Below, piece by piece: positions 17,472 to 26,132 of a stretch of 64,000 bases of DNA (within the stretch, counting starts at the first letter, position 1; each line of letters begins with the position of its first letter). Position numbers and translations under genes: made by a program. This stretch comes from Alphaproteobacteria bacterium (GTDB lineage: Bacteria > Pseudomonadota > Alphaproteobacteria > Rhizobiales > JAJFHR01). The stretch is from assembly GCA_024278055.1 (NCBI GenBank), contig JAJRTY010000024.1, positions 17,744 to 81,743 of the forward strand, given 5' to 3'. The notes under the pieces were generated by a model. It saw nothing but the letters and a program-made list of their open reading frames with translations. It made no database searches and was not told the DNA's origin.

Positions 17472-18268
17472 AAAAAACCTCATGGTTCTTAACCATTACC
17501 ACTGTGCTCGGCTTTGCCTTTCTTTACATTCCGATTATCTCACTGATAATTTTCAGCTTCAATGAATCCAAGCTGGTAACCGTCTGGTCGGGGTTTTCAA
17601 CCAAATGGTATGGTGAGCTTTTGCGCGACCCGCAGATACTGGGAGCTGCCTGGATCAGTCTCAAGATAGCCTTCATCAGCGCCACATTGGCAATGGGGCT
17701 GGGGACTTTGGCGGCATTTGTTCTGGTTCGCTTTCGTAAATTTTACGGTAAAAACCTGTTGAGCGGCATGATAACAGCACCTCTGGTGATGCCTGATGTT
17801 ATCATCGGCCTGTCGTTACTGCTGTTGTTCATTGCCATGGAAGCAACATTTGGCTGGCCCGCCGGACGCGGCCTTACCACCATCATTATCGCCCACACAA
17901 CCTTCGCCATGGCCTATGTGGCCATTGTGGTGCAGTCACGCCTGGTTGTTATGGATACAAGTCTGGAAGAAGCAGCCCTTGATCTCGGCGCCAGACCGGT
18001 ACGGGTATTTTTTGATATCACCCTGCCGGTGATCTCGCCTGCTCTGGTTTCCGGCTGGCTGTTGGCCTTTACGCTGTCTCTGGATGATCTGGTCATTGCC
18101 AGCTTTGTTTCCGGTCCCGGTGCCTCCACCCTGCCGATGGTGATTTTCTCAAAAGTACGTCTTGGCGTCAGCCCCGACATCAATGCCCTGGCTACCATCA
18201 TCATTGTGATTGTTGCCATTGGTGTGGTAATCGCCTCCACACAGATGAAACCCGGAAAGACTTCGTAA
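17468..18268 (+). CDS. potI: PotI-like polyamine ABC permease
   Basis: Second permease, 266 residues and about six membrane segments. The EAA motif reads LEEAALDLGARPVRVFFDITLP (about 170-191). The 5' end overlaps potH and the stop abuts the agmatinase ATG directly, indicating one transcript for uptake and breakdown. Confidence 0.92.
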   Translation: MKKTSWFLTITTVLGFAFLYIPIISLIIFSFNESKLVTVWSGFSTKWYGELLRDPQILGAAWISLKIAFISATLAMGLGTLAAFVLVRFRKFYGKNLLSGMITAPLVMPDVIIGLSLLLLFIAMEATFGWPAGRGLTTIIIAHTTFAMAYVAIVVQSRLVVMDTSLEEAALDLGARPVRVFFDITLPVISPALVSGWLLAFTLSLDDLVIASFVSGPGASTLPMVIFSKVRLGVSPDINALATIIIVIVAIGVVIASTQMKPGKTS

Positions 18269-19240
18269 ATGAGTAAAACAGATTGCGACCAGGCTTTCAG
18301 AGCCGATGATCTCAACCAGCGCTGGCCGGAAATGACCTATGGTGGTGCCTTGAGTTTTATGCGGCGAAAATACAGCCGCGAGCTTGACGGCGTTGATGTA
18401 GTTGTCAGCGGCATCCCGTATGATTGCGCCGTAACCTTTCGCCCCGGTTGCAGGCTCGGCCCTCGCGCCATTCGCGCAGGCTACGTCCAACTGGCAGAAC
18501 TGAAATCCTTTCCCTTCGGCATTGATCCCTTTGAGACACTTAAAGTCACTGATTACGGCGATTGCTTTCTCGACCCCCATCACCCTGAAACCATCCCCGC
18601 TGCCATCGAAGCCCATGCCGATCACATTCTGGCCAGCGGTGCCAAAATGCTGAGCTTTGGCGGCGATCATTTTGTAGCCTATCCACTGTTGAAGGCACAC
18701 GCAAAAAAATATGGACCTGTCGCCCTGATACAGTTTGATGCCCATTGTGACACCTGGGATGATGACGGCACGGCACTTGATCATGGCTCGATGTTTGCGC
18801 GCGCGCTCAATGATGGTATTGTTGATGTGGCCAGATCAACCCAGATAGGTCTGCGCACCTTTAACGACAGTGACATGGGTTTTGAAATCCTCACCGCCCC
18901 GTGGGTGCATCGCAACGGTATGGATGCAGCCCTCGATATTATCACGCAGCGCGCAGGCGATGCCCCTGTTTACATCTCATTTGATATTGATGGCCTTGAT
19001 CCAGCCTTTGCTCCGGGCACCGGCACACCGGTAGCAGGAGGCCTGGCAAGCTGGCAGGCGCTGGAATTTATTCGCGGCCTTGGCAGCCTCAACCTCATTG
19101 GCATGGATGTTGTGGAAGTTGCACCGGCCTATGACCATGCCGAAATAACCGCTATTGCCGCAGCCACTATCGCCCACGACTGGTTGTGCCTGATGGCCAT
19201 TAAAAAGGGTGCAAAAACCAACGTGGTGGGGCGCTTGTGA
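18269..19240 (+). CDS. speB: Agmatinase (ureohydrolase family)
   Basis: Predicted to hydrolyse agmatine to putrescine and urea with a dimanganese centre. The 323-residue product has the three ureohydrolase motifs: FGGDHFVAYPL (about 130), QFDAHCDTWDDD (about 153-164) and SFDIDGLDPAFAPGTGTPVAGG (about 237-258). Position between the polyamine importer and gamma-glutamylation genes suggests that imported agmatine feeds the pathway. A guanidinobutyrase or related activity cannot be excluded from sequence alone. Confidence 0.85.
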   Translation: MSKTDCDQAFRADDLNQRWPEMTYGGALSFMRRKYSRELDGVDVVVSGIPYDCAVTFRPGCRLGPRAIRAGYVQLAELKSFPFGIDPFETLKVTDYGDCFLDPHHPETIPAAIEAHADHILASGAKMLSFGGDHFVAYPLLKAHAKKYGPVALIQFDAHCDTWDDDGTALDHGSMFARALNDGIVDVARSTQIGLRTFNDSDMGFEILTAPWVHRNGMDAALDIITQRAGDAPVYISFDIDGLDPAFAPGTGTPVAGGLASWQALEFIRGLGSLNLIGMDVVEVAPAYDHAEITAIAAATIAHDWLCLMAIKKGAKTNVVGRL

Positions 19241-19920
19241 AGATTGGCATTTTACAGGCCGGCCTGTGCCCGGAGGAACTGGTTGAAGAGTACGGTGAAT
19301 ATGATGCTGTGTTTGCACGTTTCCTCGACGGCTTCGGCTTTGAGTTTGAAGGCTTTCGTGTTGTCGAGGGCATATTTCCCTCATCCGTCACTTCGGCTGA
19401 TGGCTGGCTCATTACCGGATCAAAATATGGCGCTTACGAAGACCATGACTGGATAGCACCGCTGGAAGACTTTATTCGCCACGCCTACGGTCAAAATGTT
19501 CCAATTATCGGCGTCTGTTTTGGCCATCAGATTCTGGCCCAGGCCCTTGGCGGCAAAGTAGAGAAATTTACCGGCGGCTGGGCCGTTGGTAAACAGCACT
19601 ATCAACTTGACGGGGTTGAAGCTGGCATCGACCTGATGGCCTGGCATCAGGATCAGGTGATTGTACTGCCGCAAGATGCCGAAGTTATCGGCTCTTCGCC
19701 TTTCTGCAAATATGCAGCCCTGGCCTATGGCAACAAGGCATTGTCGGTTCAGGCTCACCCTGAGTTTGATGCAGAATTTATCGCCGGTCTTTTCAATGCG
19801 CGCAAATACGTTTTACCGGCAGAAGTCATGGCGCACAGTAACGATGATCTTTCGGGAGAATTATCATCGCCTCTTATTGCCAAAATGATGGCGGAGTTTT
19901 TCAAGCAGGAGGCAGTATGA
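19237..19920 (+). CDS. Class I glutamine amidotransferase-like hydrolase
   Basis: A 227-residue stand-alone class I GATase domain. The nucleophile is in GVCFGHQILAQALGG (Cys about residue 91) and the His-Glu pair in VQAHPEF (about 172-174). In this context it may hydrolyse a gamma-glutamyl bond (PuuD-like role), although it is closer in appearance to GMP-synthase-type amidotransferases than to the PuuD peptidase family. It uses a GTG start overlapping the agmatinase stop (GTGA), and its own end overlaps the next gene by 4 bases. Confidence 0.75.
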   Translation: MKIGILQAGLCPEELVEEYGEYDAVFARFLDGFGFEFEGFRVVEGIFPSSVTSADGWLITGSKYGAYEDHDWIAPLEDFIRHAYGQNVPIIGVCFGHQILAQALGGKVEKFTGGWAVGKQHYQLDGVEAGIDLMAWHQDQVIVLPQDAEVIGSSPFCKYAALAYGNKALSVQAHPEFDAEFIAGLFNARKYVLPAEVMAHSNDDLSGELSSPLIAKMMAEFFKQEAV

Positions 19921-21284
19921 CCAACCTGCCCAAATGGCTGGAACCTGTACCTGCTCCCTTGCACCATTGGCTCAATGGGCGAAAAGTTGATCAGGTGGCT
20001 TGTGTTATCGCCGACGTTGCCGGTGGCACACGCGGCAAAACTGTAGCGGCTGAAAAGTTTTCTCCTTCCGAAAAAATGTTCATGGCGGACTCGATTTTTT
20101 ATCAAACCATCACCGGCAGCTACGCCGAGATGGAAGCTGAAGGTCAATGGACAGAGGCGGACATGGTTTTGACCCCGGATCTTGCAACAACGGTAGCATG
20201 CCCGTGGACAAAGGACGTGACCTTGCAGGTTATTCATGATGTCTCCACCCGGGACGGTGAGCCTGTGGGACTGGCCCCGCGCAATGTTCTCAAACGAGTC
20301 TTATCGTATTATGACCGCGAGGGCTGGCAACCGGTTGTTGCCCCGGAGCTTGAATTTTACCTGACAGAACCCCACACCGATCCCAATTTTCCGGTTCAAC
20401 CTAAATCCGGCCGTACCAATCGTAAAAACGTCAGGCGACAGGTCTACTCCTTAAGCGTCCTTGATGAATACGGCCCGGTGATTGAAGACATTCAGAATTT
20501 CGCCAAAGCTCAGGGCTTTGATATTGATGCCATCGTTCAGGAAGACGGCTCCGGGCAGATTGAGATTAATCTCAATCACGGGGATGCCGTAGCCCTTGCC
20601 GATCGGGTGTTTTGTTTCAAGCGCACCATTCATGAGGCAGCCCTGAAGCATGATTGCTTTGCCACCTTTATGGCCAAGCCGATGCAGGGTGAACCGGGCA
20701 GTGCCATGCACATTCACCAAAGCATTGTCGATAAAAAAACCGGTAAAAACATTTTCAGTCGCGAAGATGGCCAGCCTTCAGAAAAGTTTTACAGTTTCAT
20801 TGCCGGACAGCAACAGCATCTGCCCTCGATTTTTTGTCTCATCGCGCCATATGTCAATTCCTACCGACGTTTTATTGCCGCTCATTCGGCACCGGTAAAT
20901 CTTGAGTGGGGTGAAGACAACCGCACCACCGGCTTGCGCATCCCACTGTCACCGCCTCAGGCACGCCGAGTTGAAAACCGTATCATCGGCATGGATTGCA
21001 ATCCTTACCTGGCGCTGGCAGCCTGTCTGGCCAGCGGTTTCATCGGCATGAAAACGGGATTGAGCCCGCGAGATGCCATGATCGGTGAAGCCTATAAATC
21101 CAACCTCACAATGCCGCGCAGCTTGAGCCTGGCGCTGGAAATGTTTACCGGAAAAACCGAACTTACCGACATGCTCGGCAATGATTTTTGCCAGCTTTTT
21201 CGGGCCATCAAAAAATCTGAAATGGATGATTATTCAGCCATTATCACACCGTGGGAACGCGACCACCTGCTGTTGAACGTATAG
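19917..21284 (+). CDS. puuA: Glutamine synthetase-like gamma-glutamylpolyamine synthetase (second copy)
   Basis: A 455-residue ATP-dependent amine-glutamate ligase with the glutamine synthetase fold. Motifs are PELEFYLTE (about 143), GSGQIEINLNHGD (about 210), GSAMHIHQSI (about 261), NSYRRF (about 310), EWGEDNRTTGLRIP and ARRVENRIIGMDCNPY (about 347). Adjacency to a transaminase and a PuuB-like oxidase makes gamma-glutamylputrescine synthetase the most likely role. The presence of two diverged copies suggests two amine substrates. Confidence 0.85.
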   Translation: MTNLPKWLEPVPAPLHHWLNGRKVDQVACVIADVAGGTRGKTVAAEKFSPSEKMFMADSIFYQTITGSYAEMEAEGQWTEADMVLTPDLATTVACPWTKDVTLQVIHDVSTRDGEPVGLAPRNVLKRVLSYYDREGWQPVVAPELEFYLTEPHTDPNFPVQPKSGRTNRKNVRRQVYSLSVLDEYGPVIEDIQNFAKAQGFDIDAIVQEDGSGQIEINLNHGDAVALADRVFCFKRTIHEAALKHDCFATFMAKPMQGEPGSAMHIHQSIVDKKTGKNIFSREDGQPSEKFYSFIAGQQQHLPSIFCLIAPYVNSYRRFIAAHSAPVNLEWGEDNRTTGLRIPLSPPQARRVENRIIGMDCNPYLALAACLASGFIGMKTGLSPRDAMIGEAYKSNLTMPRSLSLALEMFTGKTELTDMLGNDFCQLFRAIKKSEMDDYSAIITPWERDHLLLNV

Positions 21285-21293
21285 GACATTGCC

Positions 21294-22694
21294 ATGGCAA
21301 CACTAGACAACCACCTGCCGACGAGTGAACTACAAGCTCTTGATGCAGCTCACCACATCCACCCCTTTAGCGACCGTGCCGCCATGAACGCCAAAGGCGC
21401 ACGCGTAATCACCCGCGCCAGTGGTGTTTACCTGTGGGACAGTGACGGTGAAAGGTTGCTTGATGGCATGGCCGGATTATGGTGCGTTAACCTCGGCTAT
21501 GGTCGCCACGAACTTGTTGATGCAGCTGCTCGTCAAATGTCCCAATTGCCCTATTACAACACGTTTTTCCAGACCACTCACCCGCCCGCCGTCATGCTGG
21601 CAAAACGCCTGGCTGAACTTGCGCCAGGAACTCTCAACCACGTGTTTTTTGCCGGCTCAGGCTCAGAGGCCAACGATACCAACGTGCGCATGGTACGTCA
21701 TTACTGGGCAAGTCTGGGCAAACCCGACAAAAAGACCATCATCGCCCGCAAAAACGGCTATCACGGCTCAACCGTGGCCGCAGCATCGCTTGGCGGCATG
21801 AGTGCCATGCACGAGCAAGGCGGCCTGCCCATCCCCAACATCACCCATATTGACCAGCCTTACTGGTATGGCGAAGGTGGGGACAGTTCTCCAGCTGAAT
21901 TTGGATTGGCGCGCGCCCGCGCACTCGAGACAGAAATTGAGCGCATCGGTGCCAACAAGATCGCAGCCTTTATAGCCGAACCCGTACAAGGTGCCGGTGG
22001 CGTAATTATCCCACCCGACACCTACTGGCCGGAAATACAGCGCATTTGCAGCGAGCATGACATTCTGCTGATTGTTGATGAAGTCATTACCGGTTTTGGC
22101 CGTACCGCCAACTGGTTTGCCGGTGAAACCTTTGCCATAGCCCCGGACATTATGACCATAGCCAAGGGATTGACGTCAGGATATCTACCGATTGGTGCCT
22201 CAATTGTCAGCGACAGAGTTGCCAATGTTCTCAGTGAAAAGGGTGGAGATTTTCAGCATGGCTACACATTTTCCGGCCATCCCGCAGCTTGCGCCGTTGC
22301 CCTGGAAAATCTTCGCATTATGGAAGATGAGCACTTGATCGAAATTGTCGCCGAACAAACAGCGCCTTACCTTGAAGAAAAATGGAAATCTCTCGGCAAT
22401 CACCCTCTGGTCGGTGAAGCGCGTGTTTGCGGTATGATGGCAGCCATCGAATTAACCCCTGATAAAGCCGCGCGCGCACGTTTCAGCGAAAACAGCAACG
22501 TTGGCATTACCTGCCGCAACCTTTGTTTTGACAATGGCCTGATCATGCGCTCAGTGGGTGATATTATGGTAATCTCTCCACCATTAAACATCTCCCCATC
22601 GCAGATTGATGAGTTGGTTGGACTTGCTTTCAAATCTCTCGATATGACTCTGGATGTGCTGACCAAAGACGGTTTGATGAAAACGGCAGCGTAA
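21294..22694 (+). CDS. spuC: Class III aminotransferase, putrescine/polyamine-pyruvate type (SpuC-like)
   Basis: PLP-dependent omega-aminotransferase, 466 residues. Diagnostic segments are GSGSEANDTNVRM (about 121), NGYHGSTVAAASLGG, LLIVDEVITGFGRT (about 259-272) and the PLP-lysine motif MTIAKGLTSGYLPIGA (Lys about 290). In this cluster it would transfer the amino group of putrescine or a gamma-glutamyl intermediate to pyruvate. It lies 9 bases after the second ligase gene. Confidence 0.87.
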   Translation: MATLDNHLPTSELQALDAAHHIHPFSDRAAMNAKGARVITRASGVYLWDSDGERLLDGMAGLWCVNLGYGRHELVDAAARQMSQLPYYNTFFQTTHPPAVMLAKRLAELAPGTLNHVFFAGSGSEANDTNVRMVRHYWASLGKPDKKTIIARKNGYHGSTVAAASLGGMSAMHEQGGLPIPNITHIDQPYWYGEGGDSSPAEFGLARARALETEIERIGANKIAAFIAEPVQGAGGVIIPPDTYWPEIQRICSEHDILLIVDEVITGFGRTANWFAGETFAIAPDIMTIAKGLTSGYLPIGASIVSDRVANVLSEKGGDFQHGYTFSGHPAACAVALENLRIMEDEHLIEIVAEQTAPYLEEKWKSLGNHPLVGEARVCGMMAAIELTPDKAARARFSENSNVGITCRNLCFDNGLIMRSVGDIMVISPPLNISPSQIDELVGLAFKSLDMTLDVLTKDGLMKTAA

Positions 22695-22697
22695 TCT

Positions 22698-23999
22698 ATG
22701 AACGTATTATTCGCCAATGATCCACAGGGGAGCTATCCGCCCTCCTATTACCATGCCACCAGCACCGAATTGCCTGCCTTCCCCGCCCTTGCCGGTGATC
22801 TCAACTGTGACGTCTGCATCATAGGCGCAGGCTATACCGGCCTGTCCGCAGCGTTGCATCTGGCGCAGAAAAACTATGATGTGGTGGTGCTTGATGCCCA
22901 TCGCATTGGCTGGGGAGCATCGGGGCGCAATGGCGGCCAATTGGGCATTGGCCTGCGCGTCGAGCAATCAAAGATTGAAAAAATGGTCGGCATCGAGGCC
23001 GCCAAGGGGCTGTGGCAGCTTGGTCTTGAAGCCAATCAACTGGTGCATGATCTCGTCAAACAGCACAAAATCGATTGTGATTTGAAACCCGGGGTTCTGC
23101 ACGCCAATCATCGCGCCCGGTTCACCCGCCACTCACAACAGGAAGTAGAACATCTGCACTCGCAATACGGTCATGATAAAGTCCGCTTTGTCGATGAGAC
23201 TGAAATTCGCCAGATGCTTGGTACAAAAGCCTATTTCAGTGGCACTCTTGACACCAGTGCCGGTCATCTGCATCCGCTCAATTTTGCCTTCGGCCTGGCC
23301 CGGGTAGCTGTTAATGCCGGTGTTCGTTTTTTTGAAAAAACCGAAGTCACCGATATTTCCAAATCAGATCCGGCCATCGTTACAGGCGCATGCGGAAAAG
23401 TATCGGCCAAATTCGTCATCATCGCCTGCAATGGCTATCTCGGAAAACTGGAAAAAAAGATTGCCGCACGCGTCATGCCGGTCAACAATTTCATCATCGC
23501 CACCGAGCCGTTGCCGCAGGAAAAAGCCGACGAACTTATCCGCGATGATATCGCCGTTGCCGATTCAAAGTTCGTCATTAATTATTACCGTCTATCGGCT
23601 GACAAACGCCTGCTGTTTGGCGGTGGTGAAAATTACGGTTACAAGTTTCCTGCCGATATAAAATCCTTTGTCACCCGGCCCATGTTAGAAATTTATCCGC
23701 AACTGAAAGATGTGAACATCGACTACGGCTGGGGCGGCACTCTCGCCATTACCATGAACCGTCTGCCCTACCTCAACCGCCTTGCCCCCAATATCCTCAC
23801 CGCCGGTGGCTACAGTGGCTATGGCCTGGGCATGGGTACATTTTCCGGCCTCGTTTTAGCGCAAGCCATTGATGGTACCGCCAGCCGGTTTGACTGCATG
23901 GGGTCAATTCCAACAAAGAGGTTTCCCGGCGGCTCCCTAGCCAGAACACCATTGCTGGTTCTTGCCATGTTGTATTACACACTGCGTGACAGGTTTTAG
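22698..23999 (+). CDS. puuB: FAD-dependent gamma-glutamylputrescine oxidase-like protein
   Basis: DAO-family flavoprotein of 433 residues. The FAD motif is CIIGAGYTGLSAALHLA (about 36-52), followed by IGWGASGRNGGQLG (about 72). In the Puu pathway the equivalent enzyme oxidises gamma-glutamylputrescine to the aldehyde. It begins 3 bases after the aminotransferase and ends the polyamine operon. No aldehyde dehydrogenase (PuuC) is present in the window. Confidence 0.85.
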   Translation: MNVLFANDPQGSYPPSYYHATSTELPAFPALAGDLNCDVCIIGAGYTGLSAALHLAQKNYDVVVLDAHRIGWGASGRNGGQLGIGLRVEQSKIEKMVGIEAAKGLWQLGLEANQLVHDLVKQHKIDCDLKPGVLHANHRARFTRHSQQEVEHLHSQYGHDKVRFVDETEIRQMLGTKAYFSGTLDTSAGHLHPLNFAFGLARVAVNAGVRFFEKTEVTDISKSDPAIVTGACGKVSAKFVIIACNGYLGKLEKKIAARVMPVNNFIIATEPLPQEKADELIRDDIAVADSKFVINYYRLSADKRLLFGGGENYGYKFPADIKSFVTRPMLEIYPQLKDVNIDYGWGGTLAITMNRLPYLNRLAPNILTAGGYSGYGLGMGTFSGLVLAQAIDGTASRFDCMGSIPTKRFPGGSLARTPLLVLAMLYYTLRDRF

Positions 24000-24091
24000 C
24001 CCTCTTGAGTTTCAAGTGCGATTTCCCGACCATGGCATGAGACTTGCTGTTTATCTGGCTTAAGCCGGTTAAATCGCAAAAAAGGCCCAAA

Positions 24092-25444
24092 ATGGGACAC
24101 CACGCACAGAAAACCACATCACCCCAGGGTATGGCCGTTGATCTGCCCCAATGTGCTGATGGTTTCTTTGTGCAATTCAAGGGAAATAAAAATTGGCACG
24201 CTTTACCCGAGATAAAACTGGAAAATGGCAATAAACTGCACCTTTATGCAGTAACCCGGTTATCTCAGGTAAGACATATCTGGAAACAGTTTCAGCACAC
24301 CGCATGGCATACACCGTTTCAGAATTTTGACTGGATAAACGCGTGGTTTGAGAGCAGGAATCAAGACCACAAGGCAAAACCGCTCATCGTACTCGGCTTC
24401 AAAGAAGGGGAGCTTCAGTTTATCCTGCCATTTGCCAGTGAAACATATTTTGGCCTCAAGCGGTTATTATGGGCTGCAAATGAAGTCAATGACTACAATT
24501 GCCCGCTGATTAAAACCGAATTTCTGCCGCAAATGTCAGCTGCGACCGTAAGTAAAATTTACCGCCATATTGGTCACCATGTATCCGGCATTGATGTCTT
24601 TTATTTAACCAGACAGCCAAAATATCTGGCCGGGTCAGCCAATCCATTTATAGGCTCAGGCGTCCGCCGCAGTTCGTGCGGATCGCACTCCCTTAACCTC
24701 GACCCCAACTGGGCCAGCCTCTACGCCCAACAGCGCAGCACCAAATCACGCAGCCGCATAAGGCAAAAAACCAGGCGTCTAAAGCGGGCGGGAAACCTGC
24801 GTTTCATGGCTATTCGAGGGTCTCGGCAACTGTCCTGCATTGACACGATTTTACGATGGAAATCTGTTCAGCTGGAACAGAAAGGGGAGCGAAATCCTTT
24901 TAACAAGAAGTCGCAGGATCCATTGTCGGGCTCCGTGCTGACGCAAACAATCAGGCGGTTCGCCCAAGGCGACGCCAAAACCAGCCCCTTGCGGGTTTAC
25001 GGGCTTTTTCTTGATGGCGAAATGATTGCCGGTTTGATTGCATTTGTTGACAACAAAACATTTTCACTTTTCACCATGTCGTACGGCCCCGAGGTCTTCA
25101 CCAACTGCTCGGCGGGTTCAGTCCTGTTGGTAAAAACAATTGAACTGGCCTCACGCGCCAAATTTCACACCTACGACTTCCTTGCCGGTGACGAGCCTTA
25201 TAAACTTTCCTGGTGCGATAAAAAGCTTGATCTTTACGATAGTGTTTTCGCCACAACCGGCATCGGCCGACTTGGTGCGTTTTCCCTCTCCGCAAGGCTC
25301 AAGGTCAAAAAATCACTAAAAGCCAGCACTCCGGTAATGAATTTTTTGAAAAAAACAAACCGCTCCCGCCTTCAAATTCTGGGCGCTCTGGAAAAATTTA
25401 AAACCCCTTTAACAAAAAGGTTTCCCCATGCAGACAATCGCTGA
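24092..25444 (+). CDS. GNAT-family acetyltransferase of the CelD/BcsL (acetyltransf_6) type
   Basis: A 450-residue cytoplasmic protein with two GNAT-like halves. The second (about residues 200-400) has the family sequence RQKTRRLKRAGNLRF and the acceptor-loop pattern YDFLAGDEPYKLSW (about 368). Members of this family are found in exopolysaccharide and envelope gene clusters; the precise reaction is unknown. The ATG at 24092 has AAAAAAGG six bases upstream and is preferred to 24044 or 24131. It overlaps the next gene by 17 bases, and the operon continues to the flippase at 29915. Confidence 0.7.
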   Translation: MGHHAQKTTSPQGMAVDLPQCADGFFVQFKGNKNWHALPEIKLENGNKLHLYAVTRLSQVRHIWKQFQHTAWHTPFQNFDWINAWFESRNQDHKAKPLIVLGFKEGELQFILPFASETYFGLKRLLWAANEVNDYNCPLIKTEFLPQMSAATVSKIYRHIGHHVSGIDVFYLTRQPKYLAGSANPFIGSGVRRSSCGSHSLNLDPNWASLYAQQRSTKSRSRIRQKTRRLKRAGNLRFMAIRGSRQLSCIDTILRWKSVQLEQKGERNPFNKKSQDPLSGSVLTQTIRRFAQGDAKTSPLRVYGLFLDGEMIAGLIAFVDNKTFSLFTMSYGPEVFTNCSAGSVLLVKTIELASRAKFHTYDFLAGDEPYKLSWCDKKLDLYDSVFATTGIGRLGAFSLSARLKVKKSLKASTPVMNFLKKTNRSRLQILGALEKFKTPLTKRFPHADNR

Positions 25445-26132
25445 CACCAGACAGTTTTTCAAAGATGCGCGCAACCTTGTCCGTCAGAAAAATGACCGGC
25501 AGAATTTTGACACCTGGATCAGGACCATAACCTTCACAGTGCCCGTGATTTTCCTGACAATCGTATTGCTGCAACCGTGGGCGGAGCCAAAATGGATGTT
25601 CCTTGACACGGTAACAGCCGCACGGTTCTCGGAAAACTGTTGCAGCACCTCTTACGGGTTCATTTCTAATCTGGGCATCATGCTGTGGTCAGCCACCGCC
25701 GCTGTCTGCCTGTTTGCCGCCGGTGTTTTTGCCAGTATAAATGCGCGGCCCCTGATGTGGTTTGCCCTGTCTGCCGGTCTGCTCAATGGCTTGCTTGCTT
25801 TGGACGACGCTTTCCTTTTGCATGAAAATGTACTGCCCTATTTCGGCATCCCGCAAAACCTGGTGCTGGCGACATACGTCGCCTTGGCCCTTGCCTATGC
25901 GGCTGCCAGCTGGCGCATAATTCTGGCTTCCGATTACGTGATCCTGCTGGTGGCGGGCTTTGCCGTTTCGGTGTCTTTACTGGTCGACACTGTTTTTTCC
26001 AGCCTTGTTCCAGGCCTTGTTTACATTGAGGACAGCGCCAAGTTCTTTGGTATTTTCAGTTGGGCCTCGTTTCACATGACCGCGCTGTATTTTCTGGTGA
26101 CACAGACATTGGCCCCGGCATCAAAAAGATGA
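25428..26132 (+). CDS. Orphan integral membrane protein with about six helices
   Basis: I do not recognise this 234-residue protein. Hydrophobic segments lie at about 30-50, 75-97, 105-125, 137-157, 165-185 and 208-228, with the motif LALDDAFLLHENVLPYFG near residue 122, whose acidic/His residues at a membrane boundary could be functional. It overlaps the GNAT gene at its start and the ATP-grasp gene (ATGA) at its end, so it is a fixed part of this operon. No signal peptide or enzyme motif is evident. Confidence 0.7.
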   Translation: MQTIADTRQFFKDARNLVRQKNDRQNFDTWIRTITFTVPVIFLTIVLLQPWAEPKWMFLDTVTAARFSENCCSTSYGFISNLGIMLWSATAAVCLFAAGVFASINARPLMWFALSAGLLNGLLALDDAFLLHENVLPYFGIPQNLVLATYVALALAYAAASWRIILASDYVILLVAGFAVSVSLLVDTVFSSLVPGLVYIEDSAKFFGIFSWASFHMTALYFLVTQTLAPASKR

